DNA of 6,720 bases from Desulfobacteraceae bacterium (GCA_013203195.1 JABMQM010000075.1:1-6720); one strand, 5' to 3'. Positions 1 to 5,810 are shown, counted from the stretch's first letter. Notes: generated from the letters alone by a model not told the origin. Numbers and translations are program-made.

Positions 1-206
1 CACAAAAAACTGTGCAATGTGCACTAAAATATGTGCAAATCGATCTCCTTCAGAACAGATTATTTCTAACATGAACCCATAACTTCAATTCTCTTTATAC
101 ATCTAACTTCCTGGAAATAAACCTTATAACATTAATACAACTCAAAAAAAATCAAGAATTATCCGTCCTGGCATGAATATTGAATTATACCAATGCAAAG
201 CTTAAC
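1..206. other. AT-rich non-coding leader region
   Basis: This stretch is strongly AT-rich compared with recQ and holds no convincing ORF on either strand. It contains the TGTGCA repeat cluster at its left end, a short TTCC-T-GGAA dyad at 108-116 and an A8 run near 144-151. It presumably carries the promoter for the small membrane protein that follows. Several TATA-like hexamers exist (for example near 97-102 and 186-191), but none is paired with a convincing -35 box, so no promoter is called. Confidence 0.5.
10..37. repeat. Heptad-phased TGTGCA direct repeats
   Basis: TGTGCA occurs three times, at 11-16, 18-23 and 32-37. The starts are 7 and 14 bases apart, so the block reads as four heptamers of which the first, second and fourth are (C/A)TGTGCA. 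The first two copies also form a small inverted repeat, GTGCA at 12-16 and TGCAC at 20-24. Short phased repeats like this can be regulator-binding sites, but the hexamer is short and the window edge cuts off the left context. Confidence 0.4.
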
Positions 207-212
207 AGGAGG
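207..212 (+). promoter_or_regulatory. Consensus Shine-Dalgarno site fixing the start at 222
   Basis: AGGAGG lies 9 bases before the ATG at 222. It decides between that ATG and the in-frame TTG at 180, which would add 14 residues and has no ribosome binding site. It is the best Shine-Dalgarno match in the window, so the short downstream gene is very likely translated. Confidence 0.8.
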
Positions 213-221
213 ATTTCTGCC

Positions 222-404
222 ATGCCAGGGCTAAAGATGATGATGACTGATCCCAATGTTTCCTGGTTAGAGAAAATTGGAATAATTATCCTTTTACCCA
301 GTTTGCTTATTTTTGGCTTTGGGGTTTTATTATCATGGTTGGTATTACAATATTGGCAAGCTGCTGGAAGTATAATTTTTAGAGAAAATCTTTTTAAAGA
401 TTAA
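222..404 (+). CDS. Small single-pass membrane protein, unknown function
   Basis: This encodes a 60-residue protein that I do not recognise. Residues 1-18 are polar with a run of methionines (KMMM). Residues about 19-43 are a continuous hydrophobic stretch rich in I, L, F, G and W, with one proline at 26, consistent with one transmembrane helix. The tail from 44 is short and mixed (ends FRENLFKD). There is no cleavage site typical of a signal peptide, so it is probably anchored in the inner membrane. The ATG is preceded by a perfect AGGAGG at 9 bases, which is strong evidence of translation. It is co-directional with recQ, 138 bases before the recQ start, but composition is much more AT-rich than recQ. 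No catalytic or metal-binding residues are visible. Confidence 0.65.
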   Translation: MPGLKMMMTDPNVSWLEKIGIIILLPSLLIFGFGVLLSWLVLQYWQAAGSIIFRENLFKD

Positions 405-412
405 ATTTAAGG

Positions 413-550
413 GTGATAACAATTGCTGAAAATGATTTAAAACCTTTTTCCCCAAGATCCACTTTCCTTGCGGGCCTTCAGCAAATGATAGCTGATGCCC
501 GGAAGTGGCGCATGGAGTTGATTTCCAGAAAGGATACGTATCGTGCTTGA
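413..550 (+). CDS. Possible 45-residue small protein overlapping the recQ start
   Basis: An open frame runs from a GTG at 413 to a TGA at 548-550, overlapping the recQ GTG by 8 bases. Such overlap is typical of translational coupling. The predicted product is basic at its C-terminal half, with a likely amphipathic helix around residues 18-35 (FLAGLQQMIADARKW). I recognise no family. The weak point is the start: GTG 413 has no well-placed Shine-Dalgarno site, while a GGTGAT at 412-417 would suit a start slightly downstream, such as an unusual ATT at 422. Base composition rises from AT-rich to recQ-like within this ORF, so it belongs with recQ rather than with the upstream gene. It could equally be an untranslated leader that is open by chance. 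Confidence 0.33.
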   Translation: MITIAENDLKPFSPRSTFLAGLQQMIADARKWRMELISRKDTYRA

Positions 551-2471
551 AAAACAGCTGCACCAATACTTCGGATACAGTTCTTTCAGATCCGGCCAGA
601 AAGAGGTGATTGCCCGGATCACAAAAGGTGAATCGGCGGTGGCGATTTTTCCCACAGGTGCTGGAAAGTCGCTCTGTTATCAACTGCCGGCAATGCTGCT
701 GCCTCACCTGACGCTGGTGGTATCACCGTTGCTGGCCCTGATGAAAGATCAGGTCGATTTTCTTTCCGCACACCGTATTCCGGCCGCGCGGCTGGATTCA
801 ACCCTGGAGCCGCAAACCTACAATGAGATTTTGACCCAAGCAAAAAACGACCGATTGAAGATTTTGATGATCTCGGTAGAGCGCTTTAAAAACGAGCGTT
901 TCCGACAACACCTTGAAAAAATGAAGATCTCTCTGCTGGTAGTGGACGAAGCCCATTGTATCTCCCAATGGGGGCACAATTTCCGGCCGGAATACTTGAA
1001 GCTGCCGGCCTATCGGAAAGCATACCATATCGCCCAAACACTGCTGTTAACGGCAACTGCCGCCCCGCCGGTCATCGAGGATATGTGCGCCGGGTTTGAA
1101 ATTCCCAAACAAAATGTGGTGGTCACCGGGTTTTACCGTCAAAACCTTTTTTTGACGGTGACACCGGCAAAAGAGACAGATAAGCGCGAACAGCTTCTTG
1201 ATCGAATCCGGGAAGAACCGGAAGCGCCCACCATTGTCTATGTTACGCTGCAGCGTACGGCCGAAGAGATTGCCGCCTTTCTGGGCACCGGCGGTATTAA
1301 CGCTGCCTGTTATCATGCCGGTATGCAAAATGAAGATCGTGAGCGGATTCAGAATCAATTTATGGACGGTGCACGCTCTTGTGTGGTGGCTACGATCGCT
1401 TTTGGGATGGGCATCGACAAAGCCGATATCCGACGGGTGATTCACTTTGATCTGCCCAAATCCATCGAAAATTACAGTCAGGAGATCGGCCGCGCCGGAC
1501 GCGATGGAAAGCCCGCTTTATGCGAGGTGCTGGCCAATCGGAACAATATCAGTATTCTTGAAAATTTTGTTTATGGCGATACGCCTGAACAGAAGGCCAT
1601 TGCCGATCTATTAGGGAAAATTAAAGCGCAGCCGGACTCTGTTTGGGAGTTGAAGCTGTTGGCCCTTTCTTTTGATCTGAATATCCGCCCCCTGCCATTG
1701 AGAACCTTGCTGGTTTATCTTGAAATGGACGGGATTATCCGGCCCAAGGGTACCTATTTTGACCAGTATGCCTTTCAATTCTTGACTCAGCGCCAAGAGA
1801 TCATCGACCGCTTTCAGGGCGAGCGCCGGCAGTTTGCTGCGGCCATTTTTGAGCAGAGTGAAACCAAAAAAGTCTGGACATACGTGGATATTGATAAGAT
1901 TGTGGCCCGCTATGCCACCGGCCGCAAGCGGGTGGTGGCAGCTTTAGACTATTTTGATGAGCAAGGCTGGATCCGGCTGCAGTCACGCCAGGCAATCGAT
2001 GTGTTTGATCTTGTGGACAAGCGCTTTGATATCGATCAATTGGCCCGATCCATGTATGAAAAGTTCAAAAACAAAGAATCCCGCGAGATTGCAAGAATCG
2101 AGCAGATGGTCGACTTTTTTGAAAGCAAAGCGTGTTTAAGCAAAGCATTGGCCCTTTATTTTGGCGAAGCCATGGCGATTGACCATTGCGGCCATTGCTC
2201 GGTGTGCATGGGGCATCCTGCCAAGATAGAACACACACTTGGACCGGAACCGCTGGCGCACAAAAACCTGGACGACCTTAGCAGCGATTATCTTGCGAAG
2301 GGCGATCCGTTTTGCTCTTCTTTGGATGTGGCCAAATTTCTCTGCGGGATCCAGACGCCTTTTTTTGCCAGGGCAAAGGTCAAAAAAATGCCGAACTTCG
2401 GTGCCTTGCGGCACTATCCGTTCATGGACGTGAAAACTTGGGTTGAAGCCCAAAGGAAAAACAGAGAATAA
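543..2471 (+). CDS. recQ: ATP-dependent DNA helicase RecQ, long form
   Basis: This is a 642-residue superfamily 2 helicase that unwinds DNA 3' to 5' in recombination and fork repair. Visible motifs in order are motif 0 (FGYSSFRSGQ, 10-19), Walker A (FPTGAGKS, 36-43, K42), motif Ia (VVSPLLALMKDQ, 59-70), DEAH (135-138) with the RecQ aromatic loop (SQWGHNFRPEY, 141-151), motif III (LTATA, 169-173), motif V (ATIAFGMGIDK, 283-293) and motif VI (QEIGRAGRDG, 313-322). Zinc ligands C531, C549, C552 and C555 are all present. In E. coli RecQ the zinc site lies near residues 380-403; here about 150 residues (roughly 365-520), probably winged-helix-like, precede it. No HRDC domain follows; the last 85 residues (FLCGIQTP...FGALRHYPF) match the short C-terminal module of long-form homologues. 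The start is GTG with AAAGGA at 529-534, 8 bases away. The aromatic loop has N146 where many RecQ have D. Confidence 0.95.
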   Translation: MLEKQLHQYFGYSSFRSGQKEVIARITKGESAVAIFPTGAGKSLCYQLPAMLLPHLTLVVSPLLALMKDQVDFLSAHRIPAARLDSTLEPQTYNEILTQAKNDRLKILMISVERFKNERFRQHLEKMKISLLVVDEAHCISQWGHNFRPEYLKLPAYRKAYHIAQTLLLTATAAPPVIEDMCAGFEIPKQNVVVTGFYRQNLFLTVTPAKETDKREQLLDRIREEPEAPTIVYVTLQRTAEEIAAFLGTGGINAACYHAGMQNEDRERIQNQFMDGARSCVVATIAFGMGIDKADIRRVIHFDLPKSIENYSQEIGRAGRDGKPALCEVLANRNNISILENFVYGDTPEQKAIADLLGKIKAQPDSVWELKLLALSFDLNIRPLPLRTLLVYLEMDGIIRPKGTYFDQYAFQFLTQRQEIIDRFQGERRQFAAAIFEQSETKKVWTYVDIDKIVARYATGRKRVVAALDYFDEQGWIRLQSRQAIDVFDLVDKRFDIDQLARSMYEKFKNKESREIARIEQMVDFFESKACLSKALALYFGEAMAIDHCGHCSVCMGHPAKIEHTLGPEPLAHKNLDDLSSDYLAKGDPFCSSLDVAKFLCGIQTPFFARAKVKKMPNFGALRHYPFMDVKTWVEAQRKNRE

Positions 2472-2493
2472 CGCAGAAGTCGTTAGGGCCTCT

Positions 2494-2799
2494 ATGGTCA
2501 GTGAATGGGGGTTATATTGGAATCACACAAGATATGGATTTTCTCGGACTCAAACTGAACCTGCAGATGAAGGTCTCTTCAGTGATGATACGCATCACTT
2601 ATCAAAGGCATTAAAGAATGTTACGGCTCCTGACTTATTAGCAGATTGGGTTTCCGAATCGTGTAAATTTTGGGGCTGGAAATTTTCACAGGTCAAGGCA
2701 GACATCTTGCATTTTCGATCCAGTGGTCTGCATACAATATACAGGGGGCCTTACAGCTCTACAAATAATGGAAGCCCTTCTTTGCTCAAAGAATGCTAA
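2494..2799 (+). CDS. Doubtful ORF downstream of recQ, 101 residues
   Basis: The frame is open from within the end of recQ (a TTG at 2443) to a TAA at 2797-2799. The most reasonable start is the ATG at 2494, with an AGGG at 2485-2488 only 5 bases upstream. The translation is rich in W, H and S (SEWGLYWNHTRYGF near the start, FWGWKFSQ about two thirds along) and resembles no family I know. Codon third positions show no GC bias like that of recQ. The stop codon lies in the right arm of the terminator hairpin. It may be a genuine small gene, the decayed end of a lost gene, or a chance ORF; I favour the last two. Confidence 0.22.
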   Translation: MVSEWGLYWNHTRYGFSRTQTEPADEGLFSDDTHHLSKALKNVTAPDLLADWVSESCKFWGWKFSQVKADILHFRSSGLHTIYRGPYSSTNNGSPSLLKEC

Positions 2800-2815
2800 G
2801 AAGGGCTTTATCTTT
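2772..2815 (+). terminator. Strong intrinsic terminator after recQ
   Basis: AAGCCCTTCTT (2772-2782) and AAGAAGGGCTT (2798-2808) form a perfect 11-bp stem with a 15-base loop, followed by the T-rich TTTATCTTTT. On the opposite strand the sequence after the stem is not T-rich, so it should act mainly on the + strand. It therefore ends the recQ transcription unit about 300 bases after the recQ stop. Confidence 0.75.
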
Positions 2816-2998
2816 TGGAGGCTCACGGAAGTCCTGGGTTTTTAAGAAGGATTAATACAGAAACTTATATTTTGAGGGGCAACCGGTCCAGGAAGCCGTC
2901 CCAAAGTTCTATGTTAGCGCGTAGCACCAAAAAAATAGTAAAACTGCATGACCCGAGTTCCCTCAACAAGTGACGATTGACATCGATTTTCAAAGATT
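2816..2998. other. Intergenic stretch between convergent genes
   Basis: No ORF of useful length is supported here. The sequence is mixed: GC-rich pieces (GGGGCAACCGGTCCAGG near 2876-2892, TTAGCGCGTAGCACC near 2915-2929) alternate with A/T runs (A7 at 2930-2936). On the - strand an ATG opens an 11-residue frame (MQFYYFFGATR) without a credible ribosome binding site. I see no terminator for the - strand flavoprotein gene and no tRNA-like fold. Confidence 0.4.
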
Positions 2999-3020
2999 TT
3001 CACTTACTCTTCACTTACTC
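2999..3020. repeat. Perfect 11-bp tandem duplication at a gene end
   Basis: TTCACTTACTC is present twice back to back, at 2999-3009 and 3010-3020. On the - strand the unit is GAGTAAGTGAA, and the flavoprotein stop codon TAA lies in the first-read copy. Because GAG-TAA is at the start of the unit, losing or gaining a copy would not change the protein. It looks like a replication-slippage duplication. Confidence 0.6.
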
Positions 3021-4820
3021 ATCAATTTTTTCTTCCGGTTTTTCTTCTGGACGAATGTCCCAATTCCGACGATCTGCCCTCTTTATCCTGCTTATTTGGG
3101 TGTCCATTTTACGAATGCGAGATGACATATTTTGTAACATTCTAAAGGCTAATGAAGGATCTTCCTGTATTCTGCCCAATAAGGTCTTTTTGTTAATCGT
3201 AAGTACACGCGAATCACCCTTTGATCGGACGGTACTTGAACGTACATCACGCTCAAAAACCGCCATCTCACCAAAAAAGTCACCTTCATACAACTCGGCA
3301 ATATGAGTTTCCTGGCCGTTTTTCTCCTGGAGCACTTCAACAGTACCAGATTGTATTACATAAAGATATTCACCTTCTTCACCCTGGATAACGATGTTTT
3401 CACCGTCCTGATAAAATTTCCCCAACGCATCGCTTTTGACAGCGGACGATTCCATCGTACCGTCAATTTTATAGGGGAACAAACCGACAATCGATTTCCA
3501 TATGAAATTCACCCAAAATGCCGGTTTTAGGGTCCGGAAAAAGATATCGCGATAAGGGGCGCTACCTGTAAATGTATCCCACAAAACTGTGCTCATGTGG
3601 CGATGGATACCATCCTTGGGTTGTTCCTTGTATATCATACGCAATATACCCCGTTTCATGAACTTGCGTTTTTGAACTCCATGAGCAAAGGCAAAAATAA
3701 GCTTACCGATCATATTGTCAAAATTGAGCGATTTGCATGCCGGCAAATAATGTTTTTGAAAATCGTTGGCAGATATGCCATGCAATATAGAAGTTGTTGC
3801 CGCCGCTTTGGCAGTAATATAGGCAGCTCCAATTCCGTTTTTATATAATTTTGATACAGCACTATCACCAACCAGCACTATCCTATCGCCATAGGGAAGG
3901 ACGGCCGCACCGATATTCATTTTCGGAAAACATTTACACGGCATACTTTTTAATAAATCGATGTCAGGAGGAAAACACCTTTTCATTTCGTCGGTCATCA
4001 ATAACGACTCCACAAGCTCCTTATCTATATCCGTACCTAATAGAACCAGGGTTACATATTTACCCTTGGGGATTAAGGCGGCAAATTGCAGGCGAGGAAA
4101 GTCTAACAGAAATACCTGCAATGAATTACCGAAATATCTTTGTACTATTTCAGTTCCTAATTCAAACTCACAGATGTGTGTCTTCGTTGCTTTTGGAGGT
4201 TGAAATCCGAAGTCCAACCCCTCAAATAGTTCCAAAGATTTAGGATTTAATCCAGCAGCCCCTACAATAAGATCATATGATTTGGAAATACCCTTGCGGG
4301 TTTCTATAATTGGGTATCCGTTTTCAAAGTGTATGTTTGAAACCCGTTGGTTGATAAGATTGGCACCCTTTTCAATAGTCAGTTTCTGTAAAAAACCATC
4401 AAAACTTCCCCTATCCAGCCCTTTTGATTTTAATGGGCCGGCTCCTCTGAACATGGCGGCAATTCTCTTTTCTTTAAGTGGGGTATCAATTTTTATGGTT
4501 CCTACATCCATATGCAGCACATAAGAATCGAAACTCCTTTGCACAACGTTGGGAGGTAAATTTATTCCTTCAGAGGCAAGCAGCTGTACGAGAGATTCAG
4601 CTACGATCCCCCCACAATGATTACATCCTGCCGGACCGGAACGTGTGAAATCCTGATCCTCATAAATGTCTAGATTGACATCTAAACTTGCTCTCTCAGC
4701 TAGATCTAAGAAAAAGTAGCTATAAAAACTTCCAGCGGGCCCGCCACCGATAACACCGATTCTCGATCCATTACTCAGCCTCATTGTAGATGACCTGTCT
4801 TTATTTGTTGTAGTGCCCAT
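3015..4820 (-). CDS. FAD-dependent oxidoreductase (geranylgeranyl-reductase-like) fused to a cNMP-binding domain
   Basis: This 601-residue protein has two parts. Residues about 20-345 form a flavoprotein of the geranylgeranyl reductase / p-hydroxybenzoate hydroxylase fold: dinucleotide motif GGGPAG (25-30), a C66-x2-C69-GG segment, and the second FAD motif GDS (318-320) followed by LYKNGIGAAY (325-334). Residues about 345-460 are a linker region I cannot assign. Residues about 460-565 are a cyclic-nucleotide-binding domain with an intact phosphate-binding cassette, FGEMA (516-520) and R527-SST. The tail (566-601) is highly charged. The usual YxWxFP signature of geranylgeranyl reductases reads FAALIP (246-251), so the substrate probably differs. 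No transmembrane helix is evident. ATG 4820 has AGAGGG 6 bases upstream; Met13 is a weaker alternative. The SRPBCC gene lies 89 bases upstream on the same strand. I infer redox activity gated by a cyclic nucleotide; ligand and substrate are unknown. Confidence 0.88.
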   Translation of the reverse strand: MGTTTNKDRSSTMRLSNGSRIGVIGGGPAGSFYSYFFLDLAERASLDVNLDIYEDQDFTRSGPAGCNHCGGIVAESLVQLLASEGINLPPNVVQRSFDSYVLHMDVGTIKIDTPLKEKRIAAMFRGAGPLKSKGLDRGSFDGFLQKLTIEKGANLINQRVSNIHFENGYPIIETRKGISKSYDLIVGAAGLNPKSLELFEGLDFGFQPPKATKTHICEFELGTEIVQRYFGNSLQVFLLDFPRLQFAALIPKGKYVTLVLLGTDIDKELVESLLMTDEMKRCFPPDIDLLKSMPCKCFPKMNIGAAVLPYGDRIVLVGDSAVSKLYKNGIGAAYITAKAAATTSILHGISANDFQKHYLPACKSLNFDNMIGKLIFAFAHGVQKRKFMKRGILRMIYKEQPKDGIHRHMSTVLWDTFTGSAPYRDIFFRTLKPAFWVNFIWKSIVGLFPYKIDGTMESSAVKSDALGKFYQDGENIVIQGEEGEYLYVIQSGTVEVLQEKNGQETHIAELYEGDFFGEMAVFERDVRSSTVRSKGDSRVLTINKKTLLGRIQEDPSLAFRMLQNMSSRIRKMDTQISRIKRADRRNWDIRPEEKPEEKIDE

Positions 4821-4847
4821 ATAGATCCCTCTAAGTTATGATGCTTG

Positions 4848-4857
4848 AACCGCGGTT
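4848..4857. promoter_or_regulatory. Perfect palindrome upstream of the flavoprotein gene
   Basis: AACCGCGGTT is a perfect 10-base palindrome in the 89-base gap between the SRPBCC and flavoprotein genes, 28 bases before the flavoprotein ATG. It could be a small operator or a processing site. A palindrome this short may also be chance, and no promoter elements are clear beside it. Confidence 0.2.
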
Positions 4858-4909
4858 GCTTTTGGCTATCCATAGAAACAATCTACACGGGGAACACCTT
4901 GATGACCGC

Positions 4910-5383
4910 TCAATAGATATATTCTTTCCATTGATCGGATTCCAGAGCTTTTTTTAGCAGCTTTTGTCTGCTAACGAAAAAACTGGTCATATATTTTTTT
5001 AGGAAAACAACATCGACCAACCGTCCAATGAAAGATAATGGAGAATTATAGTCAAATATATCCGTCATGATCGTTTTGCTGCCGCTTGATACAAACAGGT
5101 GATCATGATCAAAACTTTTAAAGGCGCCTTTCAGCATGGAATCCCGAAAATGGTAAGGTTTATCGAAAGCCGCAATTTTTACGGTTAAGTTTTGGTAAAA
5201 CCCAAGATGTTTTGCCCTCCAGGTCACTGTTTCCCCATATTCAATTAATCCCGACATGACTCCTGCAACAGCCGTTTCATTATTGCGGGACTGAGTCAAA
5301 ACGTGAAAATCGATACTTCTGGCCAAATCAAATGCTAATTCAACCGGCGCATTAATTTCTATTTTGGTTGTTATTTTAGGCAT
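4910..5383 (-). CDS. SRPBCC (START/Bet v1-like) ligand-binding family protein
   Basis: This encodes a 157-residue single-domain protein, the usual length for SRPBCC folds, which bind hydrophobic ligands in a deep cavity. It begins with the typical first strand and helix (KIEINAPVELAFDLARSIDFH, residues 7-27). It carries GETVTWRAKHLG (50-61), GAFKSFDHDHLF (86-97) and MTDIFDY (106-112), which match a widespread uncharacterised bacterial subgroup of this superfamily. A long C-terminal helix (about 119-148) closes the fold. There is no signal peptide, so it should be cytoplasmic. The ATG at 5383 is chosen over the adjacent TTG at 5386; the upstream ribosome binding site is weak either way. It is the first gene of a probable two-gene unit with the flavoprotein. 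Supplying or sequestering a lipid-like ligand for that enzyme is a reasonable inference but unproven. Confidence 0.85.
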   Translation of the reverse strand: MPKITTKIEINAPVELAFDLARSIDFHVLTQSRNNETAVAGVMSGLIEYGETVTWRAKHLGFYQNLTVKIAAFDKPYHFRDSMLKGAFKSFDHDHLFVSSGSKTIMTDIFDYNSPLSFIGRLVDVVFLKKYMTSFFVSRQKLLKKALESDQWKEYIY

Positions 5384-5396
5384 CAATCTATCTTTT

Positions 5397-5418
5397 ATAT
5401 CTCAAATATATCTCAAAA
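5397..5418. promoter_or_regulatory. Two 11-bp-phased direct repeats before the SRPBCC gene
   Basis: ATATCTCAAA occurs at 5397-5406 and 5408-5417, an 11-base period of about one helical turn, 14-35 bases upstream of the SRPBCC ATG. This places both copies on the same face of DNA in the 5' leader or core promoter. A CATAAT -10-like hexamer (- strand, 5424-5429) lies just upstream, but no good -35 box is seen at 17 bases. A binding site for a regulator is possible. Confidence 0.3.
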
Positions 5419-5443
5419 CCTCTATTATGATACAATATGCGGT

Positions 5444-5459
5444 GCTGGTTTATACCAGC
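5444..5459. promoter_or_regulatory. GCTGGT-TTAT-ACCAGC dyad, candidate operator
   Basis: Two perfect 6-base arms (5444-5449 and 5454-5459) flank a 4-base centre, 61 bases upstream of the SRPBCC start. It sits just above the CATAAT-like -10 candidate, roughly where a -35 box would fall, so a bound regulator could block or aid polymerase. It has no T-run on either side, so it is not a terminator. Confidence 0.35.
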
Positions 5460-5621
5460 CTTAATGCATGATAACTTGCCGAACCGACTGGCACTATCGG
5501 ATTAATAACATTGAAGATTCGTTAAGGCAATCGTAAATATTTTGGGCTTTATTTTTTGATTGGCGGAAGGCAGTAAAATCTTGAATTTTCGACCTAATGG
5601 CACGTATACAAGATGCGGGAT
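5460..5621. other. Non-coding part of the gap between the SRPBCC and DUF3786 genes
   Basis: The gene-poor gap 5384-5810 holds the repeats, dyad, terminator and small ORF listed separately. In this remaining part I see no ORF, tRNA or clear promoter. It is AT-rich with short T-runs (for example near 5551-5558). Confidence 0.4.
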
Positions 5622-5651
5622 AAAAAAAAGAAAGGCAGAGCGGTTATCTGC
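5622..5651 (-). terminator. Candidate terminator for the DUF3786 gene
   Basis: Read on the - strand, GCAGA and TCTGC (5647-5651 and 5635-5639) make a 5-bp stem with a 7-base loop, followed by CTTTCTTTTTTTT. The T-tract is strong but the stem is short, so efficiency is uncertain. It lies 160 bases after the DUF3786 stop and would separate that gene from the SRPBCC unit. Confidence 0.4.
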
Positions 5652-5677
5652 TGGTTGAGATTGAAAGATATTAGATT

Positions 5678-5806
5678 ATGGCTCTGGTAAAATTCTTTTT
5701 GTTGGTATTAAAGAAATGGAAAATCGTTTTCGGTTTCGTCCTGCCTCTCGTATCTTTCGTTTATCACCGGCTTGTTTGCCGGCGGCGGAGGCCGACGGTG
5801 CACTAA
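5678..5806 (+). CDS. Possible 42-residue hydrophobic small protein
   Basis: An ATG at 5678 opens a frame to TAA at 5804-5806, five bases short of the convergent DUF3786 stop. The product would be a hydrophobic stretch with a KKWK break (residues 4-28, including IVFGFVLPLVSFVY) followed by a strongly basic tail (HRLVCRRRRPTVH), the layout of a small inner-membrane protein with a cytoplasmic tail. There is no good Shine-Dalgarno site (only GAAAGA about 10 bases upstream), and AT-rich DNA produces such frames by chance. No family is recognised. Confidence 0.2.
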   Translation: MALVKFFLLVLKKWKIVFGFVLPLVSFVYHRLVCRRRRPTVH

Positions 5807-5810
5807 GGTC

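Noticed and set aside
180..221. TTG at 180 as the start of the small membrane protein.
   Set aside because: No ribosome binding site precedes it, while the in-frame ATG at 222 has a perfect AGGAGG at 9 bases.
345..707. A 120-codon - strand frame covering the recQ start region.
   Set aside because: It overlaps the recQ Walker A region in antisense and has no recognisable features, so it is a shadow.
3851..4243. A 130-codon + strand frame opposite the flavoprotein gene.
   Set aside because: It is an antisense shadow: the - strand frame has clear FAD and family motifs across the same bases, and the + translation has no recognisable features.
5622..5660. The GGCAGAGCGGTTATCTGC segment as part of a tRNA or a recombination site.
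   Set aside because: It does not extend into a cloverleaf, lacks a T-loop sequence and has no partner site. Weak terminator on the - strand is the simpler reading.
5765..5784. GC-rich hairpin (CCGGC / GCCGG with a 6-base loop) just after the DUF3786 stop, as a terminator.
   Set aside because: No T-run follows the stem on either strand. It may be an mRNA-end structure, but it is not an intrinsic terminator on its own.
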